Positions 11,103 to 22,584 of a stretch of 64,000 nt of DNA are shown piece after piece. Numbering within the stretch: the first letter of the stretch is position 1; the number at the start of each line of letters is the position of its first letter. The DNA comes from Fragilaria crotonensis (taxonomy: Eukaryota > Bacillariophyta > Fragilariophyceae > Fragilariales > Fragilariaceae): NCBI GenBank assembly GCA_022925895.1, contig JAKSYS010000126.1, positions 1 to 64,000 of the forward strand, given 5' to 3'. A program made the translations under genes and the position numbers. The notes under the pieces are model-generated. The model ran no database searches, was not told where the DNA came from, and saw only the letters and a program-made list of their open reading frames with translations.

Positions 11103-12174
11103 CTAAGCAATCTGCTTCAGCCCCTCTTCTTTCTCCGACTTCTTCTGGAGGCGACGTTTAGGCAAAGGGTGCTGAACATCTGGCATCTTCGACAAGAGAG
11201 CCGCCTGCACCAAGTCAGCCAACTCAGTTTCTGACTTTCCGGCAGGATTGATTGGCTTATGAATGTGGATGTGCAGCTTTCCTCTACCGGGCTGGACGGG
11301 AAATAGCGAATTAGCAGGCATTATCGCGTACGTGTGACAAGGAAATTGGGACGATAGGAACATTTGCCTTTGTGGCCATGGAGAAGATACCACCCTTGAA
11401 ATCCATCAATCGCCCGTCTAGTGATCGCTGACCCTCCGGGAAGGCCATGAGTGGAACACCCTTCTTTAACCATGCTATGCCTTCCTTGAATGTTCGAAGT
11501 TGAGACCTTCGGTCTTCACGATCAATCAGTATATGATGCCCCTAAAAACGGAACGAGTGAGGATTATCTGCAGACAATATGCCCTGATGACACGATAAAT
11601 ACGTACGCCCTTAAGTTGTTGACCAATACACGGACCTTCGCCAACTCTGCCTTGGCAATGAACTTGAATACTGGGTCCAAAAGGTGCAGATATAGGAATG
11701 TCCAACCAAGAGGCGTGGTTGGCAACGTAAAGGCAAGGCCCTTGTCCCTCTCGGACTGCATCGGTATCGCCAGAGACGGTAGGGCGTGACATGCACATCG
11801 TGAGCCAAATTCGAGACCATATTTTGCCTGTGTAGTCGAAGACGGCCCTGTTGGGATCCAAGGTCTCGTTCATCCGATAAATCATGTCGACAGTTGACAT
11901 GGCGAGCATCCATATCGGTCCGGTCACGAGCGACGCCATCAATGTGACGACGCCAAAGGCATTAACAATCTTTTCCTTTTCTCCTTCTCCGAGGGTGAAA
12001 AGAGGTTTGACTTCCTCCCTGACAAGGCGAAGTTCTTGGCCATTATGTCATTCGCTGGAATGCTAGCAAAAAGTGGTCTTTGAACGTTTGTGCAGGTTTT
12101 ACGCTGGGGACGAAGCCCTGAACAGACAACACTGCCAGCACAAACACAGATGCTGTCTTTGGAATGTAGCTCAT
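11103..12174 (-). CDS. 1-acyl-sn-glycerol-3-phosphate acyltransferase (PlsC/LPAAT), probably plastid-targeted
   Basis: Makes phosphatidic acid from lysophosphatidic acid and acyl-ACP or acyl-CoA. From the ATG at 12174 a hydrophobic signal segment ends VQGFVPS (Phe at +1 as in ASAF signals). A membrane-spanning stretch follows ([15 protein letters not shown]). Block I is NHASWLDIP (NHxxxxD, nt about 11700); block III is [18 protein letters not shown] (nt about 11400-11450); block IV is [10 protein letters not shown]. The C-terminal [20 protein letters not shown] and [15 protein letters not shown] segments resemble plant-type plastid LPAATs. One intron (11606 to 11542, GTACGT...TTTAG) splits the protein after a Lys-Gly pair. 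The coding text shifts frame about three or four times by one base (near 12010, 11690, 11345), as in neighbouring genes. It is convergent with the NSF-like gene 284 bp away. Confidence 0.87.
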
Positions 12175-12854
12175 AGTCCTAGTTAAGTTACAAACTGAGA
12201 GAATGCTGAAAGCTATAGTATGGTGAGAAACGAGAAACCAAGGTGTCACCAAGAGTATATCGAATAATGTCGAGAGTTGAGGATTCATTTGGCAATTGGC
12301 ACAACTTATAAAACTGAATACTGTAGTACTCGTTCCAGGTGTGTACCAGTACACGGTATGCATTTGGAAACGTCACTCTTAGATTTGTAGGTTGTAGCTA
12401 CGGGCAAGATCGTACTTCGAACTCAAGATTCAGGGTCTGTATGTCTGTATGGATTCCATGGCACAACCTACAAGTACAAGTACTGCACTGTTCGGCAGAG
12501 CAGCAGCGTGATGAAGTCGAGTATGCATATCGTACGGAGTACTTGTATGTTCATACCTGTACTGGTATGCTCCTTCGAGTATGTACTACTGGAGTATGTA
12601 CAAGAGATTTCATGCCCAAAACATGCAACACCATAGGAAGGGGCGTGGAGATACAAGGTATGTCGAAACAATACGGAGACTCCACTAGAATTACCGAAAC
12701 ATTGTAGTACTGTAGTTATACTACGGTAGAGAGATTGCAGCCACATTCGAAATTCCTAGGTTGCGAAACCCATCGCATGTATGATTTGAATTATCTAATC
12801 ACCTAAATTTGAAGATTGGGATTGAGAGTCCCATTGTTTTTGTCTTTCCGGAGT
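12175..12854. other. GTAC-rich spacer
   Basis: No gene. A very dense field of GTAC/AGTACT/CAGTAC palindromes runs from 12320 to 12720, between the LPAAT start and the 3' end of the Crypton. Confidence 0.65.
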
Positions 12855-14942
12855 CTATTTATAATCTCCGTCACATCTTGTTTGAGGGCCATAGACATTG
12901 TAGATCATGTCTATGGCCCGTTGCGAACTGTGCCCCAAGCTCACAAGGTTGCGAATCACATCCCAGATCACCTTCCGTCTCGAGTACTTATACTTCACCT
13001 GCCCTGCTCGGTTTCGAGAAAAGCCTTGCAGGCTTTCTCCCCGACCCCGTAGATACTCATTCCACAAGTCGTAAAGACTTCGTGGATTCGGCATGAGGTT
13101 GCGGGATTCGTCATCGCGAGGGCAGGCCGGAGCAAAGCACGTCTGAGAGCCTCACCCTGATCGTCAACACCAGCAGCTGCAGCAGCAATTGCAGCTGCAG
13201 TAGCTGCCGTTGCTGCTGCAGTTGCTGCTGCTCCCGGTGGTCTTGGCACACGTCGCGCTGGCTGCAGTGCAGCCTCCTGACATTTCCATTGATTATGTGG
13301 AATCCTCGTTCCATCGCTTGCAGTATTCCAGCAATATCGTTTCGAATTTCAACGTTCTCGCGTCGAAGACTCAAACCGCTTGCAACTGAAGCATCCAGTT
13401 TTGAAGTTGGTCGCCACTCGCTTGATTGTTCTGTAGAAGTCTCTGGTTCAGTCTTCGATGCTCGGCCCTTGGAGAAAATTGATTGTCTCGCCTGCAGGTT
13501 CTCCATTTTCATTCTCCGCTCCCACAGCATCACCTTCGATACTTGTTGTTGGAATCTCATCAATGAAGACTGTACCTTGATTGCCGCTCACTAAAACTGG
13601 CACCTTTGAAATCGGATTCTGACCTTCGGCACAACAATTCCTGTTTCCGACAATTCCCTCTTCACTCGATCTCGGTCTCCTGTTGAAATGAAATCAGAAG
13701 CAACACTCGAAAACACAAGCCAAAGCACAGCCTTACCCAGCACAATTGCTGTCGAATCCGGAAGTCGTCGCCGAATGTTAGGAACGACTTTCGTTAGAAT
13801 AAATGTTGTCATGACATTCGAGTTGCAAATTGAATTATTGATCAAGTAGTAACAAGCTCCGCCCATACACAGTTTCTCCGCCACCTTGCAATCTGGATAG
13901 GGCAGTTCGACATCGTCGTATCGATCCGAAACCCGTCCCCTCCCTTTCCAACGGCCTCTCGTGTCCTTGTCGTCCTTGGAGATTCCGCATCGACGAACAT
14001 GAGTGGAAGCGAACTTGCGAATAGAGTGACTTCCAAGAAGATCCGGACCGGAACTCCTCCATTCGCAATACTTTCTGTCCGAATATATTCTGTGCAGTTT
14101 CCTTGGCCTTGAGCCCGCCACCAGGTACTGTGATATCATCAGAGAATGCAAAACGTAAGGCGAGGCCATCGCCGTCGCATTCGATCTCGTTGAATTCGCC
14201 ACAAACCCAAACTGATGAATATGCAGAAAATGGGTTCATACTCCCAAGCACAATCTGCCACGGTGCATCCCTTTCATCCTGTACATTCTTACTCCAGTTT
14301 AACCTTGTTTTCAATGCATTCTCAAAATTGTCGTGAACACGAATGTGGTCCATCACGACCTGTGTAGTATCATCAATTCTGGCAATCATGTGAAACTGAA
14401 AGTTGATAAGCGCCGGCATTCCAAGCCCAAATCCCTGAACTATGAGAACCACCAAATGTCTTGAAAACTTCATGCAAACGCCGAAACTCCCTTTCTTCCA
14501 TTGGACGCCGCGTCTTCGATTCTGCTCCTTGTTTCCTCGCTTCCAGCTTCCTAAGATACTTAACAAAATCGTTCACTTCGGCACACTTCGTAGGATTTCC
14601 ATCATTTGAACCTGTTCTCCAACCATGCAAACGATCTGGCATATAGAATGAAATAGCTTTTTTCCAAAAGGCAACAGTGTTAGCACGTACCAAGGGTCGA
14701 ATCGCCAACTGTGGCCCGGGGTCAGGAACTCTGAAAGTTCTTATGTTCAACCATCGCATCAGTTCTTCTGGGGTCACCTGCCTCTTCTCGTTGTCAGTAT
14801 ACACTCGCCCATAGTCATATTGCTCCCCTGGACCCAACCGATGGACGCTCGACATCAAACTGTCCAAGATTCGCTTGTAAACCTTCTGACCTCTCATGGT
14901 GATCCGTGTCTTGAATGGTGTCAAAAATAAGAAATCATGCAT
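12855..14942 (-). mobile_element. Crypton-like tyrosine-recombinase DNA transposon with GCR1-like C-terminal domain, decayed
   Basis: It codes on the minus strand from an ATG at 14942 (or the MRGQKVYKRI Met 15 codons on). N-terminal SAM-like DNA-binding part: FWKKAISFYMPDRLHGWR and KCAEVNDFVKYLRKLEARKQ. Catalytic part: MIARIDDTTQVVMDHIRVH (first Arg box), NWSKNVQDERDAPWQIVLGS, then HSIRKFASTHVRRCG (HxxR), RGRWKGRGRVSDRYDDVELP (W/H box and Tyr nucleophile, nt about 13910-14010). Downstream: PYPDCKVAEKLCMGGACYYL and VVPNIRRRLPDSTAIVLGK. The C-terminal YDLWNEYLRG...KYSRRKVIWDVIRNLV...AIDMIYNVYG (nt 12860-13090) is the GCR1_C-type DNA-binding domain known from Cryptons. An Ala/Gln-rich spacer lies near 13180. 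Frames are interrupted about four times. Cryptons have no terminal repeats, so ends are set by the coding limits. Confidence 0.8.
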
Positions 14943-16152
14943 TCGATATCAACAATCATGTTGTTCTTTCTGGTACACATTCTACGATTCTACGTCCGAT
15001 GCCAGGTTGCATCCGAAGCAAATTTGATACGAAATTATGACCCTACATGCGTCATGGTTGCATACAAGTATTATCCCAAGTCTGATACAAGCTACACAAA
15101 TCTACGTTCCAGATACTATACAGTACTACAGTATTAATTTTCGCCTCCGCGAAAACCCACGCAACAATACCACTTGGGTTGCATTTCCCAGACAATACTA
15201 CAGTACACCGATTAGTCGGTATGACATACCTGTACTGGAGTACTCGGTACCATTAGTACTCAGTACAACTATGACATACTGGGTACTCGTACTAATCCAA
15301 TACTCCTACTGTAGTATCTCCCATCATACTGTACCAAGTTTTTCTAGGGGTAGGCTGCGATCGCTCTATCAGGCAGGTATCATAGATGCGCCCACTAAAT
15401 GTGCTTACGAAAATAGCTTCAGCATGCGCAATGCGCAGGTGGGAATGATCGGACGTCACTCGGGTCACAGCAGGACCAGTCGGAGTACAAGGACAGACTC
15501 CGGCCACCAGCACGATCGAATGTAGTGGAACACTTGAACTCGAACTCGGAGTATGATTGGAGATTGGAGTGTCGCGCGAGAGATCCAGCACAAACCCACT
15601 GTATCTGCTACGTTGTGCTACTCGTACCAGGTAGCAGCCTGCAACCTGCTACACTGGTATGAAACCTGCGACGGAGTCTAAATAATGGGCGGTGCAATGG
15701 TCTATACTGTATACGCTAGTATTCATGTCATCCAAGTACGGTCGAACTGGTACCAGTACAGTGTACTGGGTACCAGGTACACTGGTACTCCGAGATACGA
15801 GTACCAGCCTACCGGTACCAGGTACTCGTAATGAAGGATTAGGACGTATGCCATATCATGATATCATACACAAGGAACTCGACTGGGACCTGGGGCCTGG
15901 TGCCCCGCAAGATCATGCCATATATAATATACTAGCTCCAATGCGGCGGTTTGAGGCACACGGTTGAATAAAGGTCCACGACACATTCACTACTCGTACC
16001 AAGGTGCTGGTATAGATTCTACGCCATATCCTTCGTTAGGCATTCTGTGGATAACACAGGATATTAACCCGACGAGAACAACGATTTGACCATGACAAGC
16101 TAGCATTGTCCACCTCTGTTCTTCCTCTTCTCACTACATCTGCTTCATTGAA
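14943..16152. other. GTAC-rich spacer, 1.2 kb
   Basis: No gene recognised. Two very dense GTAC/GGTACC/AGTACT fields (15050-15320 and 15600-16010) flank a more ordinary centre. It may hold the 5' flank of the Crypton. Confidence 0.6.
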
Positions 16153-16860
16153 ATGGAGACAAGCAATGCAGCATCGTGTGCACTTTGTCTTGAAGGACTT
16201 TTGTACAAACGAACAGGGAATGCTTCAATGTCATGGAATGCCAACAACCTGAAATGCGCCGCCGCGCAAGGACGATTCACTAAGCAGATCAGTGATACCG
16301 ACGTATGTTCCACACTTATTGGCGCAAATTAAGAGGTGTGCTTCGATCCCGCAGAACTTCAAAACATCAGTTGTCCAATGTGCCCCAATGGCGGCACACC
16401 AAATATCCAATGTGCCGCGGAATGCTGGCATGTGATCGAAGGGGACATAAAATCGGCACGAAATTGGCTCAGCCAAGTGTGTTGTGGCTCAATCACAACA
16501 AGAGGACATTGTTGCATCTATAATCTCGCTCTTCTGCTGATCAAAGCCAATTGCTGTTTGCCATGCACCGGAGGCTAGGATGAACCAGCAACTGATAATG
16601 TAACAAAAGGAAGATGTGGTGATACAACATGCAAATTTACTTGCAGCGGCGTTGGTGATGACTAGTTCATCGGATTCATGTTATCTGCTGTACTTCCAAG
16701 GAGTTTGATACTGTGGTTGCAAATCACATGAATGTCTTCTTTGCACCCGCCCTACTTTGCTCCGACCCTGCTGATCCAGATGACTTGATTGATAACACCT
16801 TCGCAAATGCGACAAACTATTGCTGTTCCGATGCAGCAGTGCGTTAGGCATTTATGCGAG
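16153..16860 (+). pseudogene. Cysteine-rich protein remnant
   Basis: An ATG at 16153 opens a frame with CALCLEG, KCAAAQG and DTDVCSTL. It reaches an in-frame TAA near 16330, then continues in the same frame with EVCFDPAEL, CPMCPNGGTPNIQCAAECW and CCGSITTRGHCC to 16578. A further piece near 16790-16850 encodes DDLIDNTFANATNYCCSDA. The spacing of Cys pairs resembles a widespread diatom family of secreted Cys-rich repeat proteins (CxxC..G then C..L..CGC units), but no signal peptide is seen here. It is read as a broken or partial copy; family assignment is tentative. Confidence 0.4.
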
Positions 16861-17314
16861 TGGTGATGTTCGAAGGAGGAGCACCTGAGAAGTCAGGCCC
16901 AAGCAGTTATTGATTGTGGCTGCTAAGTGCATCAAAATGAGTGCAATTATTTGTGTTTGCAACATCAGTGGCGGTCGTACAGATACGGCTATGATTTCCA
17001 AAGCAGGATATAGTTGGTTGCACTGACTCCTGTGATACCCTGATGGTGTAGCAATGGACGACTGCTGTCATAGTAGATAGGTAGCACTGTTGTAGTAGCA
17101 TCAAGTATTTACATGCATGGTTATCTTCTTCTTCATGATGGTGGCATCAAGAAGAAACCAGGGATCAAGAAGTACGGAGATGCTGGTGTCAATTTTCACG
17201 TCGATGGCGATTAGTACAGAATAGTGTCTACATGCGATTGCCGTAGGGCTAGTAGTAAAGCTACGACGAACGAGAAAATACCAACCGTGCACTCGAACCG
17301 CCGCCTTGGAGGTC
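16861..17314. other. No recognisable gene
   Basis: Flank of the DIRS element. A short open frame on the minus strand (17101-17322) overlaps the terminal repeat and shows no motif. GTAC density is ordinary. Confidence 0.5.
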
Positions 17315-17557
17315 GAATCCACTGGATTCCCAGATGTCGCCTCGGCTTTTCACAGCTTCCGGCGATACGGCTAGTGTGCGTTGTGAATGTCGTAGTAACT
17401 GCGATTACTGATTTGCACGCTACTTGTCTGTAGGTTGACTCTAGTATGGCTAGGTCTCTACAGGCGTTGTAGTGGGCTAAAAACGCAGTGGTTATGACGT
17501 TAGTGTAATCCTAGGAGTCAAACGGCTCCTGGATGGCTTTCACTAGCACATGCCTGT
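17315..17557 (-). repeat. DIRS terminal repeat B2
   Basis: 243 bp, identical to B1 at 17815-18057. It contains an imperfect hairpin around AGGAGTCAAACGGCTCCT near its right end. It is separated from A2 by 15 bp (17558-17572). Confidence 0.9.
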
Positions 17558-17572
17558 GGGATGGCGGGTGGG

Positions 17573-17814
17573 GTAGCGAAAAAATGGTTAGGCAGATGTA
17601 ACATCACCATTGCCATCGATTCGATCACTCATGAGAAAAGTGAGTGATCGATTCTCCATCCAGGTACAGTAATTTCCCGCCAGTAGTATGGTACTACTGG
17701 CTGTCCTTGGTCCATCATACTCCGACTACGTAGCAACTAAGGCTGTAGGCTATGGTGTAGTGTACTATGTGCGCTAGTACGCCTACTGCAGTTTGGCCTA
17801 CGTCTTATCTGTAA
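17573..17814 (-). repeat. DIRS split repeat A2
   Basis: 242 bp, one mismatch to A1 at 25961-26202. It holds two perfect palindromes: CGATCACTCA/TGAGTGATCG at 17622-17631 and 17641-17650 (9-base loop), and CCAGTAGTA/TACTACTGG at 17680-17688 and 17692-17700 (3-base loop). Confidence 0.9.
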
Positions 17815-18057
17815 GAATCCACTGGATTCCCAGATGTCGCCTCGGCTTTTCACAGCTTCCGGCGATACGGCTAGTGTGCGTTGTGAATGTCGTAGTAACT
17901 GCGATTACTGATTTGCACGCTACTTGTCTGTAGGTTGACTCTAGTATGGCTAGGTCTCTACAGGCGTTGTAGTGGGCTAAAAACGCAGTGGTTATGACGT
18001 TAGTGTAATCCTAGGAGTCAAACGGCTCCTGGATGGCTTTCACTAGCACATGCCTGT
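17815..18057 (-). repeat. DIRS split repeat B1
   Basis: 243 bp, identical to B2. It abuts A2 directly, so A2 and B1 share an exact junction at 17814/17815, as expected when the split repeats template a circular intermediate. Confidence 0.9.
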
Positions 18058-18588
18058 CCCGTGTCGTCTGCTGACGCTGTCACCTCGCAGAGGTGGCAGT
18101 GGTGGGTGCCGTATCGATCGGATGCAGACGTTAAAGCCGGTGCACTCGAAAAAGAAAAAGAAAACATTTAATGGAATGTATTTTGGGGTGGCTGCGTAGG
18201 TGTCACTATGACTTTTCTCGTACATTAGACTGATGCAGTGTGGGCATATCGGCATATGTCATAGTGTCGATACTGCGTTGCGAGCAAAATTTTAAATTCG
18301 TTTACTTCGTTGCGCTTGCGTTTGTGAGTAATGGGCTTACGCGTTACTACGCTGAGTACCGTGAGGTAGCATGCACGAATATGTGGTACCTTGAAGAGAG
18401 GTTCGGTGTTGCGAGCGTAGCGAGGCGAGCCTTTTTGGTGTCGTTTGGTTTTAGTTGTTGCATTGGGATTGTTGCCATACTTGACTACTTTAGTGTTGGT
18501 AGTATTGCGTTTTAGTATGGATTTTGCGTTTGCATTTATATGATACCTCGGGGTGTGGGAGATTGGTTGGGATAAGGTGCTATTTTGA
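18058..18588. other. DIRS 3' non-coding segment
   Basis: Between the recombinase and B1. No gene; an A/T-rich tract (AAAAAGAAAAAGAAAAC) lies near 18150. Confidence 0.6.
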
Positions 18589-19850
18589 TTATAGGAAGTT
18601 TGGGATGCAGCTAGCATCGTTAAGGGCTTCGTTATGTCGGCGAGATGTGACGGCGAGATTACGAAGGTAAGTCATGAATGCGTTTGACTTCCATCGCAAT
18701 AAATGTTTTATTTCCATTTCATGGAAACCCATTGCATATAGTGTGGTACATGCGCCAACGCGCAATGAATGACTTGACCACATTTGCAGTTCTGCTCGGT
18801 TGGCGATGGGGTCAAGGTTGAAAAGTTTGGATGCGGCGTTGCGTATACCGGTTTCGACGTCTGCAGACGTGATGTTGTAGATACTGCCATTACTGTGGCG
18901 ATATATACTCAATGGCAGGTTTGGGTGTTTATTGGTGAGTTCTGCATGGCGCTTCAGGATTTGCATGAAGTTGGTTACGAAGCAGATTGCAGGATTTTTA
19001 GTGTTGCGGACAAAAAGTTTTTTCTCTCCATTCTCACCGTTTTTTTGCTCTTCAAATCGCAGGCGGATACAGCCGACGGCGTTTGGGTTTTCAAAGCGTC
19101 GTGTATGGTTAGTAGTTGGTTGGATGCTGTTGTACATTGACGTCGCGCAGGGTGAATGCGTACGCGTTCCCGAACCGGTTGAGGTGGTGCGAATGGATTA
19201 GTTGGTTTGTTGAGTTTGTTTGCATCCATTCAATGCCTCTGCATCCGGCGTATAGATTGCACAGGGTCCAGTTTGCGAGGGCAGCTTCGATACAACAATC
19301 ATCCGCTTGGGTTGCTGCGGATTGTGCGATATACTTGTGCATTTCGAGGGTAAATGGCTCGCGTCTGTTAGGGACTGACTCCCATCGTTTTTGTTCGTCG
19401 AGGACTTTTGCTATGGCTGGTGCCAATCGCGTATCAGCTGTTGATCGAAATCTGGGGTCAACGTCTCGGTATCGTCCGAGAAATTTTGCAACGTCGAGTA
19501 AGTAACTTGCGATTGTGCTTGCTTTTAGCGACTTACAATGGAGCGATGAGCCTGTTGCGAGGTGTGTAGCGTACAAAGCGAGTTGGTAGTTGGCGCGCTC
19601 TTGTGGTTGATTTGCAAGGGTCCAGTCATCATCTAAGTTCAGAGTGTGACAAAAGATGAAGTAATGGATGCGGCGACTTCGAATTGTCCGAGCTGTCTTG
19701 GCAGAGTTGTGGTTGCGTTCCATTGCTCGCTGAACAGCCTGGACTCCAGGTTGGATAAAAGTTCTGGATGAGGGCGGAAATAGCGATAGGATGCGAGTTT
19801 CGGCGCCTTCTCGAATATCTGTTGGTGGCGCCAGGCCAGAGACGGTATGT
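18589..19850 (-). other. DIRS tyrosine recombinase region
   Basis: The C-terminal catalytic part shows SSHSLRVGACTTLYAMG (HxxR), HLLRWKSNAFMTYLRNLA (Trp/His box and Tyr nucleophile; nt about 18660-18770). The N-terminal core-binding part (TIASYLLDVAKFLGRYRDVD) and the first-Arg region (LANWTLCNLYAGCRGIEWM, nt about 19230-19290) lie upstream. The enzyme family joins a circular DNA intermediate to the genome by site-specific recombination. The fossil rule applies, so breaks are not itemised. Confidence 0.85.
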
Positions 19851-22466
19851 GAGTTGGTGGGCGTGAAATAAAATCTGCCAGGGAATTGTTTTCCCCCTTT
19901 GATGTGGTTACAAGCGACTGCGATTGAGGTGCGTTCTAAGAGGGCTGCGTACAAATGGACCAGTTGTTGGCCTTTTTCCGAACGCGATGAGACTTTATGG
20001 GCCCAATTTTGAGAAGGGCTGTTGTCTGTGCGGATAAGCAGTTTTGCTAACGCTGGGATTCCGCGAGGGAATTTTGTTGCGAGGGAAGGTTGGAGTTGGT
20101 TTTCTTCCAGGGTTGTAACGACTGCTGCGAGTTGGAGGATGACGATTGTGAACTCCATGACATTGATATGGAGGGTTTTTGCTGCGATGGCTTGTTTGGT
20201 TTTGGTTGACCAGTGTACTTCGAACCAAAATTCAAGTTCGTCACAAAATGCTCCGCCGGCTGTCAGACATGCGTCTCCGAAACTCGTGAATTGAGGGTCT
20301 CTCGGGATGACATGTCCAATTTGCATTTCCCATTTGTAGGTTGGGTTCGCAATGAGACTATGGATATGAGTGAGTTCGCATAGTACGGATTGCGTGAGTG
20401 GGATTTTGACTTTTTTGCGACCAGAGTAGAGCTGCCATATCTCTTGCGATCATGGCGTCGATACGATGGTGCAAGTGTTTGGGCAGTTCAGATTTGTATT
20501 TTTTGGTTTTCCCTTGACGACTGATATAGCCTCGGACTTGATGGAATCGGGTTTGGATGGCTCGTCTCAGGGCGTTTTGGAATCCGAAGAAAAGGGTTCG
20601 ACCTTGGCGGTTCGCTCGCGATGCGTCTGCGAGGGTTCCATGTAAAGTTGCTGCTTCAATAATGGTGCATGTGTCTTTGGTTATCCATGATGCGAGCATT
20701 TCTGTGAGTGAGTTTCTCTTGTCCTCTGGTAATGTGTATGTGAGTGTTCTCGTGTTGAACTCCCATCCAACGACCCGGCGTGTGTGACCATATGCTGATC
20801 CAAATTTTTCCCAAGAAATTGGGTCGGAAATCTGCCGTCAGGGTACCCCAGGATTTCATACAGGCTAATGATGCTTGCTGCTGCTGCTCTGGGCATGAGT
20901 TCCGATATATCTCCATACATGTTATCATCGACGTGATGATTATATCGGGGTGCTTGCCTGTTTCCGTATTTGTCGAAAACTCCTCGATTTTTTGAGTCGG
21001 GTATTGCGATTGCGAAAGTTGTTCTTTCTGCTTCTGTCGCTGGTTGCGCAAATGAAATTGGTGGCATGTATTTGGCTGCGCGGTTGACAATGTCGGGGTC
21101 GTGCCACAGTTTTTGTGCAAGTTGTTGTCGGGCGCGTGCGATTGGTTCCCAGTTGGATGGGCTTGTGTTGTCGCCAAACGTTAATCCTGTGTGCATGATG
21201 AGTGTGTCATGCGAGATTGCACTGTGCATTGCGACTAAATTCGGGTTGTATTTGATCCGAGGGAATGCGCATTGAACATCGTCGTCGCCTGTGTGTCGAT
21301 CGTTCTTTGGGTATGAGATCGCTAGGTTCCAGTGCCAAATGCAGAATTGTTGGAACGAATCGGCGAAATGAAGCGGTGGTTCGTTTACTTTGCTGGTCCA
21401 GTCGTTTATTGAGTGTGCTCCTGCCCAAGGCCTGAAACTGCTATCCGATACTGGTCGTGGCTTTCGTCTGTGGTGCAGTATGTCGACGAGGCCTTGCGGT
21501 GTCAGGTGGGTATTGAGCGTGAAATGGACGAGCGCCGGGTCCATAATTAAGGTAAGGCCTCGTTTGCTTTGCTTCACGATGGTGCTTCTGAATGCGTCTG
21601 GGTTTTCCTTGCTGACTTGTGGTTCCCATAATTCAGATATGCATTGAAGTTTTCATTTGTCGCTTCCGCGTTGCAGTATGCTGGCGCCCTGTTGTTAGGA
21701 TCCTGTCAACGTCATCGTACACATCTTTCGTGAGTACTGGTTTGAGTTTCGCGAGTACTTCGGGGTGTTGATGTGTTGGTGCACGTGGTCCGCCAATGAA
21801 ACGAACGACTGTTGCTATGTCTCCATTAAAATGGAGGGCACATGCTGATGTCATCGCTTTCCAGTCGTCTCTTATTGTTGCCGTCTCCTCCCAGCCTTGT
21901 TGGTAACCTTGCAGGCTTCGAAAATCCAGTGGGACATACTTTTTTCGAAGTTGCTGAAGTTGTCGTACCCGATACGATGCTTTTTCGAGGGCTTTGGTTG
22001 CCCGACATGACAAGAAGCCGCTTTTCAGGAGCGGCAATAAAATGTGACACAATGATTTTGCAGAGTAAAACGATTGTTGTAATGAGTCCTTACCGAATGG
22101 TTGGTCGAGTTGAACTTGGACACTTGTTGGCAAGATTGTCGCAACGAAATGCTCGAGCCGTTGCGTTGTAAGTTTGCCTGGTGCGAGCCATGTTGCCTGC
22201 TGTTTTTGCTTGAGGATGCTTTCATTGCTGGTATTGCCTTTTGGACTCGCTTTGTTCGTTCCATTATTGCTTGGAACTTTCGTACATTCTGACATCACAG
22301 GCGGTAAGTCTGAGTTTTCGTTGTGTGATTTTTGTGATGACTTGTTTTCTGTGCCGTGCGGTACTGCTCTTTTGTCTTGTTCTTGTCTTGTCGGCTGTGG
22401 GTTTTTGTCACTTTGTGCTATCTTGTGATAATACTTTGGCTTGGTGGACATTGCTGTGAGTGGCAT
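19851..22466 (-). other. DIRS reverse transcriptase and RNase H region
   Basis: The RT region shows RRKPRPVSDSSFRPW, DDDVQCAFPRIKYNP, LTFGDNTSPSNWEPIAR and HHVDDNMYGD (the YxDD catalytic box in a VDD form), nt about 20900-21500. RNase H follows with FGDACLTAGGAF, INVMEFTIVILQL and LIRTDNSPSQNW as the Asp-Glu-Asp set (nt about 20020-20300). The segment upstream of RT (to 22466) is a polyprotein N-terminus of unknown fold. The RT type is the DIRS one, not Copia or Gypsy. Confidence 0.85.
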
Positions 22467-22584
22467 TCGGATGTGTGTAGTGACCGGCGTTGCTAATTGG
22501 AAACTAGGCAGCAGGAGTGGTTCTACAGTGCGATAAATGAATTGACTTCGTGAGTGATTTTGAATGGATTTTATTTATGGCACT

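Noticed and set aside
13140-13260. Stand-alone poly-Ala or poly-Gln gene
   Set aside because: The Ala/Gln runs are one GCT/GCA-type repeat read in different frames inside the Crypton coding region.
17315-18057. LTR pair or tandem satellite
   Set aside because: The 243- and 242-bp blocks alternate as B2-A2-B1 with A1 at the far end, which is the split direct repeat layout, not an LTR or satellite.
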